Source of the DNA: Isochrysis galbana
Lineage: Eukaryota > Haptophyta > Isochrysidales > Isochrysidaceae
DNA length: 64,000 bases
Direction: 5' to 3'
Assembly: GCA_018136815.1 (NCBI GenBank)
Contig: CM030940.1
Coordinates: forward strand, 430,443 to 494,442
Part shown: positions 52,218 to 63,487 of the stretch, piece by piece
Position numbering within the stretch: position 1 is the first letter of the stretch
How the letters are laid out: every line of letters begins with the position of its first letter
Translations under genes and position numbers: made by a program
The notes under the pieces: model-generated
What the model was told of the DNA's origin: nothing
The model's input: only the letters and a program-made list of their open reading frames with translations
Database searches by the model: none

Positions 52218-53585
52218 GAGCTGGTCTGCTTCAACTGATCGGAAATGGCCAAATGAGCCGTGCGTTCCGCAGTCATGCAGTCTGAACGGCTAGCATACAC
52301 ACTCTCTTACCTTTTCAGCATACGGTCCGTTTCACGCTCGCACCTTTCCCTCGCTGCCTTCTGGCAGCTCTTCGCCCCGTCTAGCCCCAATTTGATCGGA
52401 CGTGGTATTGGCGACGATTCGGTGCTCGGTGACGTGTGCAAGCCGTGTACCCCGTTGCCCGTCCATCTTTCTAAATAGTGCGTGTTTCACTTGCAAGGCG
52501 CTCTAGAGGCACCGCGACCTCAGGTTCGGTTTTTTTTGACTGATGCCCCCTATGAGCAGGGTACGTCTTCTATCTACCCTCCCTTTGACCTCGAGTTTCA
52601 CCTTCTGTTTTCTTGCTAGCACGCTCGCTAGAGGCAAGAGGCACGCGAGAGGCTGGCAGAGGGACGAGGTTGGAGCCGAACAGGCGGCCAGGGGGGCTTC
52701 AAATGATGGCTGTGTGAGGTTCGTGGGGGACAGCCCAATTTTTTTCATTCTAGCGCCGGCGACAACGGTAAGCATTGCCTTTCTTCCTAATTTCGGGCAT
52801 CAGGGAGGAAAGGCAAAGACAACAGAAGGGCACTCGTGCACGAAATGTGAGGTGTGAGTGCGTGAGTGTGACGGACTGTAGGTTACGGATGGAACGGGAG
52901 GGACCGAATGGGACGGAAGGTAGGCGGCGGAAGGCACGGCATTTTGGCAATTTGCGGGCTGGACGGGCTGATCATCTCCCATGGCTGGAGGATGGATGGC
53001 GGGCAGTGGCGAGGGCGAGCGCGAGGACGGAGCGGACATAGCGGATAGCGAGTGTGAGTGGGTGAGTGAGTGGATTTGATTGGTGTTGTAAGATTGCTTG
53101 TTACAACGGGAGCGAGAGCGAGAGCGAGAACGAGAGAGCGAGGATCGACTGGGACGACGAACGAGGGCGACAAAGGCCGATAGGATACCAATCCGACTAG
53201 TCCGACAACAATCCGAGACACGCACGCTCGACTTTCACCCAACATCCCCCCACACTAGCGTATCTTTCCCCACTTGGGCGAGGAAGACACAGAAGGAAGG
53301 AAACAAGGAAGAGAAAGCCCTCCTCGTCCGCCGGTGGCTAGCGCCTCCCTCGTCAATCTCCGCCTCCACTCTGGAATGGCATCCGCTCCCGGTTAGCTTA
53401 CCTATATCCGAGTGGAGCGTCCTAGCGTTCTTGCCTGCCTCGTTGGTGCGCGCTCTCAGCCGGTTGACGGAGGGCCTACCCCTGCCACTCGCGACGGACG
53501 GCGCGGTGCCACCCCCTCGCCCTCTCGCGGTGGATCGTAGCCCCGTCTGCGTTGCTGCCGTCGATCTCGTCGAACCCTAGCTGCC
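52218..53585. other. Region without a recognised gene
   Basis: It includes a GAGCGA-type microsatellite at about 53105-53140. The plus frame at about 53400-53580 is probably degraded upstream protease-region sequence of the gypsy remnant that follows. Confidence 0.4.
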
Positions 53586-53885
53586 GTGGAATTTCGCCAT
53601 CGCTTTCTGGTCGTCGAAGGATCCCCGATGCTCCTCTTGGGGAACGACTTCTTGGAAGCTCATCGGGCCTGCATCGACTATTCGCTCAACGCCGGCGACG
53701 ACAGCCGACAGCCGCCTCTCCCTCATCGTAGGGGGCAGTCGCGTCGATGCTCGTGTGTCCACTCGACCCCGACCCACCGCGCCTTTTCTCGCCGCTGCGG
53801 TGGACGTTGCCGCCCATTCTTCTTGATGAGCACACGCGCGTCCGCGAATCGCGTCACGCAACTCTCGCCAGCCCAACTGATGTAA
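53586..53885 (+). pseudogene. Remnant of a chromovirus protease region
   Basis: FRHRFLVVEGSPMLLLGNDF followed by LEAHRA corresponds closely to the protease C-terminal segment of the intact chromovirus (FRHSFAVIEGNAMLLLGNDF). The catalytic DTGA part is not readable, frames shift after about 53700, and there is no downstream RT, so it is a relic of a related element. Confidence 0.75.
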
Positions 53886-54193
53886 GCTGACAAGCTGATC
53901 CCCCAATCCCCAACACTGGTGCCAATGGCGGCATAGAAGGCGGAGGCGTCAATAGTGGCATGGTGGCGGAGGGCCGGAGGACGCGAGCCTCGCTAAATAA
54001 AAGAAAGGGAGCAAGGGGGAGCAAATAAATAAGGTGGCGTTCCGTCGAAAGAAGACCACGCGAACGTTTTATTTTTTATTTTGTTTGTGAACGGGTATCG
54101 TGGACATTTGGATGGCTCAACTTCATTCCGTCCCACATTCGACGGATTGCGACCTTAGCTAGCGCTAGTCGTGGTAGTGGCCAACTGGCCGAC
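53886..54193. other. Intergenic
   Basis: AT-richer sequence with TAAATAAA-type runs at about 53994-54032. No gene is seen. Confidence 0.45.
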
Positions 54194-54641
54194 TTATCCA
54201 AGCGGCTTGGATCGTCGAAAGGGTGGTGTGGAGGGCAGGCGGCTCGAATGCACTTTTATACTACTTATACCAAAATATTCCGGATTCCGGCGAGCAGCGA
54301 GCAGTGGAGCCACAGCTGAAGGTCGAGCCGCGTCGGACTCCGCGTCGAGCACCCATGACTGAACTTGTCTGAGCTCTGCGCCGAGACGAGCGGTGAGGAG
54401 CACTGAAAGCAGGAGGATCTCGTGTACCGTTGCCTCGGCAGCTCCAGGTGAGTAGAATTTCAGCGGGTCCGCCCTGTCGCCTTCCTCAGAAATGTCGAAC
54501 AACCCTGGTGACAGTTGTTGCCGAGGAGCCTCGTGCTGGACGGCCGCAAGAAGTCTTCAAAAAGCCTGCGCTGCTCCGGTGTCAACGAGTCCGCGAACGC
54601 GATGCACTTGGTGACCGCCTCGGTAGATGGTACATGAGGCC
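54194..54641 (-). CDS. Hypothetical protein, terminal exon with an apparent frameshift
   Basis: A likely 3' splice site (CCACCGCAG) precedes 54641. The following frame encodes FADSLTPEQRRLFEDFL, then needs one extra base near 54549 to continue as AAVQHEAPRQQLSPGLFDIS, EEGDRADPLKFYSPGAAEAT and onward to a stop at 54194. Continuity of sense across the break suggests a one-base deletion (assembly error or mutation) in a real helical protein. Earlier exons may include a frame starting near 55050 but cannot be fixed. No family is recognised. Confidence 0.35.
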
Positions 54642-55501
54642 CTGCGGTGGCAGCACAGCGCGCGGAGAGGGATGTGTGACAATGCTCGCCACGATTCCCG
54701 AGCGCGCGGGTGGGTAGCCAGACGGGCTAGGAGGAAGCGCACCGATAGTGTGGATGGGGTTCTGCGCGTAGGAGCGCGTAGGCAGGCCGGTGTCATCCTC
54801 CTCAGGCTGGGGCTGGAAGTGATGTGGGGCAGGGCAGGGGGCCATGTGGCGTGGGCAGGTAAATGAAAAAACGGCAGAATGTGATGGCGCGAACGACCAG
54901 TGAGGCTGTCTTCCGGTGCCCTGTGACCATTGGGATCGAACTCCACGGGCAAAAGTCCGACCGATCGCCGCCGCGCTCTCGCTGGAGCGCGGCGAAGGTC
55001 GGCCTGTCAGGCGGGTCGGTCGCCATCGCTCTGCCTCGGATTCGGATTCGAGCGGGGGGAGAGGAGGGGAAATCTTCCCCCGGTCCCATGATAAAAAAAT
55101 GTGGGCCTCCCGATCCGCCAGAGTTTTTTTTTACCCACCCTCCCCCACCTCTACTTGCGCATGCCTTGCTTGATGCAGGAGTACTTGCGACTAGCGTGGG
55201 TGTAGATAAGGAACTAGAAATAGGACGCGCTCTTCGCAAGCGCAGTTGTGTTGTGTGTGAACGACGCGGCGCCCCAGCGACCCGCGAGGGGGATCGTGCC
55301 CAGTGTGGATGTCAAGAGCACGAGGCGCCTCCCCATTGATCCCTACGTGGTGCATATGCATATGCATATGCCAGCCTAATCCTACCCTTGTGCTCACAAA
55401 CGGCCCACAAAAGAAGTAAATTTTCCAAGATGATATGGTTTGCCGGTGGCGCGTGTCCTGCACTCTTGGGTTCTCATTCCGCGATACCACCTCAAACGCA
55501 T
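54642..55501. other. Intron/5' region of the hypothetical gene and 3' flank of UTP7
   Basis: A minus-strand ATG at about 55026 (MATDPPDRPTFAALQRE) may be the first exon of the hypothetical gene. 55345-55372 contains alternating TGCATATGCATATGCATATG. Otherwise no gene is seen. Confidence 0.35.
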
Positions 55502-58194
55502 CTACTTGGTGGTAGTGGTCGTGGGTGCGATGAAACGATCCAGGGGGTCATAGGGCTTCTGCGGCAGCTTCCCACCCGCCGCCGCCTTCGCCTTCTTTCG
55601 CTGCTTGGCCTGGCGTTGTGCCTCAAGCTGCTCGCGCCTCCTCTCGCGCTTCGCATCGATGATGTTGCTCTCCTTCTTCGCAGCGCGGCGCGACGCCTTG
55701 GAGCGGCCTCGCGTCTTGCGCTTCAAGCGTTTGTTCGCCTTGATCTCCGCTATGCGCTTCGCCTGCAACGAGGTCGCAGTAGTGCCAAAACGTGATCAGA
55801 GCAAATCGTCCGAGGATGGAAATGCAACCAAGGCGTGGCATTTCGGGCAAGAAGCGAATCTTCCCCGAAAGGATGGAGGGACGTTCGATAGCAGTCAGCG
55901 CTCAGCCTGCCGCCAATACTTTGTCTATGAAGAAAGGGGAGGCAGTGAAGGGATGAAGAGGGCGATGCCTCGGGGCAAATCCGATGCTCACCTTGTCTGC
56001 AGCCATCTCTTTTTGCCTCTCGCCCTGGTTGCGATCGACCTTGCCCAACATGTTGGGATCAAGCGTGATGGTGTCGGGAGGGAGTTTCTCAAGGAGCGCA
56101 ACCACCTACGGAAGTTCAATTTGGCGTCGAGGATTTCAGCTTGTGGTTTAGGGGCGGCTCCCGAAATGCGCTCCGAACAAGCTTTCACCAAATAAAATAA
56201 CTCGACCGACCACCATCATCGACTATCGTGAGGCTCAGTGCAAAGACGAGAGCGTTATCAAACTCCAAGACAAGACGGTGGACACACCTCGGACTCACGG
56301 CGTTGCTCTCTAGTTTCGTACGGATTGGCTTCGAAGGCGTCGAAATTGGGCTCTCCAGCACCAGGTACCAACATCGACGTGTATCCCTTGGAATGCCCGA
56401 TGCCGAGCACGTCCTCGAAGGGCACGAAGCGAATGCACTCGGCCTCCCGCCCGGGTAGTCGATGTGTCATGTACGGTACTGGTGGTCAAAACGTGTGTGG
56501 GGAGGGAGGGGCGAGGGGGCTCATTTGGCCCTCGAGGGTACGGCGCACAAGCGAATATTCGACGTCAGACCATCTCAAGGTGCGATGGCGCCAAGCGCAC
56601 TGTTGCTGGGAGTAGGACATGGCGAACAGATATTCCCCCGCCCATTACTCTCTTCGAGACACTCAGTGGATCCACCTCATGGATCCGCGAGCACACATTG
56701 GCATGTCAACTCACCTGATGCACGGGAGACCAGTCCATCACGAAAGACCTGCACTATGGAGCCACATGAAGCTGCGAGTAATCCGCGATCCGATATATCC
56801 ATGGAAGTCACCGGTCTTGGGGTCATGTACGAATGTAGCGGTCGATATGTCCGCACATCCCAAACCTTGAGCGTGCCGTCACGGCCCGCAGTCGCTAGGT
56901 ATCTTCCTCCCCGGTCGATGACGAGGTCGCACACAGGACCTTTATGGCAGAGCATTTTAGCGACAGGCTCACCCAGATTCGGCGTCCAGAGCGTGACGGT
57001 TCCATTTGAATGACCAAGATGAATGACCGCATTCCAAGGTGAGGCGCGCATGCAATCACAATCTCCCAGACGGGTTCGCATATCGGCAACATTCTCGCCC
57101 GTGGATATGTCGAGGTACCGCAGAATTCCTTGAGTACCCACAGTCGCTAGGAGCCAGTGATAGCGCAAGTAGGCCAGACGATTAACCTGCGCGAAATACA
57201 AGAAGAGGGGATACGCATCGTCCGAGAATCAGTCATGCTCCTTCCCGACATTCCAGTAGTGCCACATCGAGCAGCAGTGGCTTCGGTTGTGCACGAGATC
57301 TAAACGAAGGAAGCATGCAACGGCCCCGTGCCCACAGCGCTGGCAAAGTGTCCCGAGGCCGCACCTGCGGCCGATGTGTGCGCAAACAATGGAGCTCGGT
57401 GCCGGACTGGTCATAAATGTACAGATTCTTATGTTGGGCCACAGCGAACATGGTGTGGTCCCTTAAGAAGCTGACATCACGCACTGTCTCGCGTACCTAG
57501 ACACGGGCATAGTGGAAGGAGCTTGCTCCAAGAATGGAGTTGGGATTGAACGCAAGGCTGCATGGGGACAAGTTACGCTTCGCCAAGCGAACGGACAACA
57601 GTTTGCCGTTCCACGATACCCTCTGTAGAGCGCAACAGTCTGCCAATCCACCTATGCGCGGAAGCGCGGACGGGCTCTGATGACACGCAGAAAAGCAAGC
57701 GAGCCGGTATCTTTTCACACCTGGATCTCGCTGAGCACACGGAAGCCGCCGTCCCATTTGGCGACAGCAATGTGACCCTTCCGCCCACCAAGTAGCAATC
57801 GCCGGCCGTTGGAAGTGAATGCAATGCGGTATGGACCCAGCTGCTCCAGCTTCACGTCGTACGCCTTCTCCTTGGTCTGCTGGTCCACCATGGTGGAGAT
57901 CTGCGACTGGCGTGCGCGCGCAGTCCGCTCCAGTGGGCCCTCCGCCTCCAGATAGCCCGCCTCGGTGGGCTGCAGCACCTCGGCCTGCGCCGCTCGTCGC
58001 TCCGCCACGCTTATCTTCTTTTCCTGCCGCTTGATCCGTCGCTTGAGCTCGGGCTTGGTGACTCCCTTGGACGTGTTCCCTTCCCCCCGGCTGTACCGCG
58101 TATTGAGCCGCGTCTTCTCCGCCTTGGTCATCTTGGCGCTGCCTGCTGAAGCAGAGAGCAGTGGCATCCTACTCGCTCCGGCTGCCTTGCCCAT
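55502..58194 (-). CDS. UTP7: U3 snoRNA-associated WD-repeat protein UTP7/WDR46 (six exons)
   Basis: UTP7 is a WD40 propeller of the SSU processome that matures 18S rRNA in the nucleolus. Exons are 58194-57721, 57496-57365, 57186-56715, 56478-56288, 56105-55992 and 55762-55502. All junctions are GT-AG with consistent phase, giving about 547 aa. Family landmarks follow in order: [78 protein letters not shown] and [83 protein letters not shown] and [16 protein letters not shown] complete the series. The N-terminus and C-terminus are Lys/Arg-rich. I chose ATG 58194 (MGKAAGAS); an in-frame ATG at 58569 would add 125 low-complexity residues and is less likely. Confidence 0.94.
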
Positions 58195-58980
58195 CCTCTC
58201 CCTTCTCTCCGTCCTCGCGCCCAAGTGGCTCGGTCGCTCCTTGTGGCGCTGCAAGGGTAGTGGATCGCCCTTTGCCGCTCGCTCGCTCGGCCGGTCGCTC
58301 ACGCTCGGGGCCGCCGCTTGCGCTGACTCGTCCGCCGACCGGCCACTCCGCCGCGACGAGGCCTCGTGGAAGGGGGGTGGCGAGGGGGAGGGGGAGGGGG
58401 GAAGGGGGAGGGGGGAAGCGGGGGGGGAGAAGAGAGAAAGAAAGGCAGTGGGTAGAGAGAGAAGAGCGGGGGGGGGAGGGGGGAAGGCACGGACAGCAAC
58501 ACGCACGGAGGGGAAGAAGAGAGGAAAGTAGAATAGAGAATAGAGAGATGTCTCTCTACGAGTACACATGAGAGGGTTTGTTCTCTCCTCTAAAGTAGAA
58601 TAGAGACGTCTCTCTACGAGTACATATTCACATATTCACCCTCTACTTTACAAATATGTATGTTACCCCCCAGGAGCCAGCGCGGGGGCCCCCGAGGCGC
58701 TTGGTTGTGAGTGGCCGCAAGGAGCAGAATTTGGTGCCGTGGTCTTGGTAGACAAGGAGCCATTTGTGCGTGCGGTCCGGCATGCTCTGCAGATCAATGA
58801 TCAATGAGATCATGAGATCCAACTACGACTACGAGTGAACAAGTCAACAGACACGGACATTAGACAACTGAGAAACCTCCCTCCCTCTCCCTCTCTCCCT
58901 CTCTCTCCCTCACCTCTCTCTCCCTCTTTCCCTCGTCCCCCCCGCCCCCCCCCTCCCTCTCCCTCTCTCCCTGCCCCAGT
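58195..58980. other. UTP7 upstream region; low-complexity tracts
   Basis: 58370-58500 is purine-rich (GGGGGA-type) and 58880-58980 is a (CCCTCT)n pyrimidine tract. A 40-bp direct repeat containing TCTCTCTACGAGTACA occurs at about 58527-58568 and 58590-58626. No gene is seen. Confidence 0.5.
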
Positions 58981-59075
58981 GTGGGGTCAACTTGTTCAGC
59001 ATGGAGCATGGAGTCAACATGTTTAGTGTGGAGTCAACTTGTTCAGCATGTGTAGTCAACTTGTTGCGAGTGAGA
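58981..59075. repeat. Minisatellite with GTCAACTTGTTCAGCAT units
   Basis: About four imperfect copies of GTCAACTTGTTCAGCAT, separated by short variable spacers, start near 58986. Confidence 0.75.
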
Positions 59076-59147
59076 GGAGGGTCGAGGCGACAGGCGTTGG
59101 TGGGGTGTTGGTGTTGGGTGTAACGCGCGCGCGCACGCATTCCACAC

Positions 59148-59690
59148 ACCTGCCCCCTTGAGTTGAAGCCGTGTGTGATGATCGGTCTGCGGTCTGTGCC
59201 CTGCGACTGTTGCTGTTGCCTTCTGCGCTCGCGCCGACACGCACACAGGGCAGCACTTGACAAAGGCGAGGCACATGTTGCGCGTGACTGAGTCGCCGTA
59301 CGCTTCTGCCGCGGCCTTGTACAGCTGCACATCCTTCGCATGCAACTCTACGCAGAACAGGCAAGGAAGAGGGAAGAGGGCGTCAGGTGTGAGGGGCAGG
59401 GGAGGCGGGTGGGGGGTGGGGGGGGGGCGCACTCACTATTCTCGTGGACCACCTTCACTGCTCACTGCGTCGAAGGCTTCCTCGTACACGTACACCACGA
59501 CGCGCTTGCCAGTGGCCTTGGAGAGGAGAGTTGCTGGCTTGTTGGGCAACGTGGGCGCGAGCTCGTGGACGACGATCAGAAGGCGATCTGTCGGCGATCC
59601 CGTCTGGAAGGGGAATCGCACCATAACGGAAACGAGGGGCAATCCTGCCGCACAGGATTCCGAAAGACTTACCGAATAAGACGAGAGAAG
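59148..59690 (-). pseudogene. Truncated transposon integrase, H2C2 zinc region
   Basis: The minus strand reads VVVYVYEEAFDAVSSE, an apparent intron (about 59450-59343, GT...AG) and then ELHAKDVQLYKAAAEAYGDS. VTRNMCLAFVKCCPVC and, after a frame change, FNSRGQV follow. This order matches the zinc-binding region just before the DDE core of KRBA2/SCAND3-like transposon integrases, where FNSRGQVDLIDM leads into the catalytic core. Here the frame ends at the motif and runs into a minisatellite. No catalytic residues remain, so it is a relic. Confidence 0.5.
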
Positions 59691-59695
59691 TGCGG

Positions 59696-60012
59696 TGTGC
59701 CTAAGGGGGAGATGCGATGAGATTGCAAATTAAACCTGATTACAATCACTACGAAGACTGAAGTAGATAGAGAAACGCGGGGAAGATGGCGAATTAAACC
59801 TATTTGCGAGGCGCCTAGGTAGGAGGAAGAAAGGTGGGGAAACTTCCCTTCTCTTCGAGGGAAAGAGAGAGGGCGCTCCACAACCCAAGAACCCAAGATC
59901 CTATGCGTCCAAGCGAAGCTTTTGACCGAGAACGAGAACGAGAGAATTATAACGATAATACCGAACGAACGACGAAGAGAAGCCTAACGAGTGTCGATTC
60001 GCGAATGCGACA
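59696..60012 (-). repeat. Divergent gypsy-type LTR in reverse orientation
   Basis: Its reverse complement begins TGTCGCATTC, identical to the start of the intact chromovirus LTR. It contains GGTTTAATTTGC and a CATCTCCCC-like block in the same order as that LTR. It is shorter and otherwise diverged. No partner LTR or internal region is adjacent, so it is a solo LTR or fragment of a related family. The lower boundary is approximate. Confidence 0.55.
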
Positions 60013-60599
60013 CCCTTGCGCTTGGTTGGCCCGTAGTAGTGCACGCGCCCCCCCCCCCTCCCCAGATGGGACAATAGGCTTCTAATAGGTTATTCCATTA
60101 AGAGGTCAAGAGGTCTACCAGACCTGTTACCTGTTAATCGCGAGGCCAATCTCGGAGCGAGATCGCGTCCTTTCCCTCGCGGAGCGCAGAGAGACCCCCC
60201 ACGAGATATTTTGGGACCGGAGAATGCTTTGGACGAATCTTCCTGCCGTCGGCCGAGGAGAGGCGGACGGAGATTAATTTCTTAATAGTCTCACCGCACA
60301 CGCGACCGTGCAGCCTCTACTTTCTACTCACGTAGGAAACTTTCTACACCCCCAATCCGCCGGCCCTTTCCCCCCCGCCATCAGGCGACTCCCCCCGTGC
60401 ACTACTAGGGGGATAGGGGAAAAGGGCTTAGATATGGTCGGTGGCCCGCGCCCCCCCCCGGCGATCCGTTCCCCCCTTCCTCCTACGCCTACCGGGCTGG
60501 CGGCGGCCTCGGTCCCGACTTATCCTGTAAACAGGTGCGGGACTTACATATTTTCCGGTGAGCGGAGCTCTCGCTCCGCCCACCCCCTTCTCCGCGCTC

Positions 60600-61025
60600 T
60601 CTCTCCCCTCTCCTGCGGGCACGCGCGATGGCGCGCCTGCGACAGGCCTGCAGCTGCCCCTGGCGACCCCTGGAGGCCTCTGGAGGCCAGCTCAGGGGGC
60701 AGAGGAGGCTGGGGCTGGGCCCTGGCCTCCCCTGCCTCTCCCTCGCTGGCGCTCCTGTGCCTCAGGGGTCCCCAATCTGCACCTGTCTGCCTGTCGAACA
60801 GGGGGGGAGGGGGGGTTGGAGCGATGGGCTGGCCACGACAGGCCAGGACGCGCGAGGCAGGCAAGCCTGCCAGTGAGAGAGTGGGTCAGCAAGGCATTCT
60901 GCTCCTGGCAAGCCATCAGGCGTGCCAGGAGCATGGGTGGTTCCTCCCCCATGGCAGGGGAGGAGTGGAGAGAGGGGGGGGCTCGTGCCCCCCCATGGGG
61001 CAACCAAGTATAAACTTAGTTGAGA
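60600..61025 (-). repeat. Dispersed repeat (inverted partner at 14170-14580)
   Basis: Reverse complement of the repeat at 14170-14580 with moderate divergence. Shared landmarks are TGGCCTGTCGTGGCCAGCCC, GGAGCGCCAGCGAGGGAGAG and the terminal ACTAAGTTTATACTT. Confidence 0.75.
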
Positions 61026-61451
61026 GGCGGACGGAGAGAGAGAGAAAGAGAGTCTCGCAGAGCGACTGCAGAACGAGAAGTCGAAGTCATGCCGGTTTAT
61101 TTCCTTAAACGAGCCAACAATTATAGTAACAGCAAAAACAAAATTCGAATCGCAAATTTCGAGACCAAAATCTGCAAACTTGGACTTGAGACCATGGGGA
61201 ATCCGAATCTGTGTGTCTTGTGCGTCAGTGGTAACACGGGGAACTGTTCAATTGTAATTGTGAGCGCGTACCTTACACGAATATTCATGCCTACAGCCTT
61301 CAGATGGGCAGGAATACAACAGAATCTTCTTATGTTTCCCCCCCCCCAATAGTTATTGTTATTGTGGTTGCCCCCCCCCGTAGAGACAGACGCCGCTGCT
61401 GCTTGGCGTCGAGCACGTCCCAGTTCTTGATTGAGAAGGTGGACGATCTCA

Positions 61452-61735
61452 TCACGTTTTGCGGCATCCATGGCGCGGCTCTTGAAACTTGAAATCAGCC
61501 ACCAGCTGATAAAAGAGAAAAGAGTCTCTTTGCCTCCTCCCACTGCTGCGGTGCCACACCTGCAAGGATTTCCTGGGTGAGTTGCCGCCAGCGGTTTCTT
61601 CCATAAACACCCTGGTCTCCATACTCTCACCGACGAGAATTTCGTACGTTGTAGTGTCGAAAAGTCGCAAGCAGGCACCGTTGTAGCCCGTAAGGGCACC
61701 ACCATAAGAACGACCATAAGATTCATCGTAACAGC
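61452..61735 (-). CDS. Hypothetical coding exon(s), unidentified
   Basis: After a plausible 3' splice site (GTGCTGTTAG) the minus frame reads SYGRSYGGALTGYNGACLRL then FDTTTYEILVGESMETRV, convincing protein text with no low-complexity bias. Downstream, another frame begins MDAAKRDEIVHLLNQELG (from 61474). The two are not in one frame, so an intron or indel intervenes. No family is recognised. Confidence 0.3.
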
Positions 61736-61849
61736 TAACAGCACCGTAAGATTAAGGTATGAACAGAGACAGAGTACGAGGTGACTGCGACTGCAAGCGA
61801 AATGGGACAGGGACAGCCACCCTGACAGCTTACGGGGGGGAATAGCGCC

Positions 61850-62290
61850 TGGGGGCTCGAGGACAGCCCCCCGATAGCTACCGGCGCCCGTCGTTTTCCC
61901 CCAATAGCTGTTGGCGCCCGTCGTTTCCCCCCCAATAGCTATCGGGGATCGGGGGCCGCCTTTCGCCCCCTATAGCTATTGAGGTGTCGTTCCGTCAATA
62001 TGTGGGGCATCAGCATCAGTCGAATTGAGCGATCAAATGTCCATAGTTTTTTATACAACAATATTCACACGTGACCCTAGTATCGGCGTTTGGGGGCCGA
62101 CCTTAAAACGCGATAGCTCCCCGGTCCCCGGGGGAGGGAAAACCTCCCATGCATTAGCTCTCGGGGGATGTTCTCGTGTTTCTCGTTTCTCGTTCCCCCG
62201 GTAGCTCTCGGCGGGGCTGTTGGCGATCGGGAGAAAATTTCCCGCCGATAGCTCTCGGGGGGCCCCGAGAGCTCCTGGGGAGCGTTGGCT
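61850..62290. repeat. Degenerate repeats around ATAGCTAT / TAGCTCTCGGGG
   Basis: A unit of about 31 bp, CCAATAGCTGTTGGCGCCCG followed by TCGTTT and a C run, repeats at 61873-61935. Related TAGCTCTCGGGG motifs recur at 62106, 62154, 62211 and 62259. Many units are small palindromes around AGCT. Confidence 0.65.
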
Positions 62291-63019
62291 CCTGGGGGGC
62301 AACATGCCAGCCGAGTGTCGAATGAGGAACGTTTGCTCGTAGTTTACGTTTCTATTGTTCAACTTTCAGATACTCTACTCCTACTCTCTCATATTAGCGC
62401 TCTAGTTTTCCATTTTTGAGAGGTCTAAAGTACTTTGATTGGAGCGCCGAGTGGCGCGGCGCGGCGGAGCCCTGCGAATGCCGCCGCTCTCGAACGCGCC
62501 AAAGGCCCTCGGCGCCTTCATGATCGGTGCGCCGCGCAGGCTGGAGCGGAGCACGCACCATACTGTTCTCCAAGCATACGGCGCCAGCGTCATGCGACCG
62601 CTCCGATTCCTACATCGCCGCCGCCGCTGCAGGAATGGGGATGATCAACACGTTTGTGGCGTGGCACATGGTGTCACAACGAGCCAAGGTGTGGCTGCCA
62701 GCTGCGAGTTGTCGAGTGTCCAGCGTGCCCGAAAGACTAGGCGTGGAGCAGGACCGAGTATGATGCTCGTAGCTCTGGCTCGTGGCTCAGTCGTCGTCAT
62801 GTCACGCAGGTTTTGAATCTGCCCAGCGAGCACACCCAGGACGTTGCCAGCCGATGACAAGCTCCTACACAATCGAGCGTGCCTTTGGTTCTTATCGTCG
62901 AACTCCACGCACGCTGTCCGTGCATCGAGCACGTGCGAGCAGCTCGAAGCATGCTGTGACAATTGGCACTTCAATACCTCTTGCACACAACGATCTCCGA
63001 AATTTACGTTCACTTCTTT

Positions 63020-63115
63020 CTTCTGCTTCTACCCTACTTCTACCACTCCTACTCCTACTTCTAGTACTTGTTACTTGTACTCCTCCTCCTCCTCCCGTAC
63101 TTCTACTCCTACTCG
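63020..63115. repeat. CTTCTACTCCTAC-type pyrimidine-rich microsatellite
   Basis: Imperfect TAC/TCC/TTC triplet runs are visible by eye. Confidence 0.7.
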
Positions 63116-63487
63116 ATTCATAATGGTGTGGCTTGCAATCAATGAACAAGAATGGACTTCAGGCACCTTGTTTCTGTCAATGAAAGTAGTAAGGGTACGA
63201 GCGGGCGGGCGTTGTGCTATTGTAGTGTAGGGGCATACGACTAGGATCTACGATGCACTACCTGCTATTTGCAATGCCATATGTAATGCAATGGTCGTCT
63301 TACTACGAGTGTCTTTGAAATCATAGTCTCACGTCTCACGTTGTGACCGATCAAGAGCGGCCGGAGGACGCCTCCCCGGCCCTACGGTATACCCACCTCC
63401 CTGCCCCCTGCCCCTGCATCCTTGCTCCGACCGGGCGAGCCTTTCCGCATTGGGGTCCCAATGGCGTCCCTAATTGAAAACTTCTCC

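Larger units (their letters stand above)
61745..63487. other. Region without a supported gene
   Basis: It contains the TAGCT repeats (61850-62290) and a pyrimidine-rich microsatellite (63020-63115). Minus-strand open frames at 62402-63013 have no recognisable motif. Confidence 0.45.
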
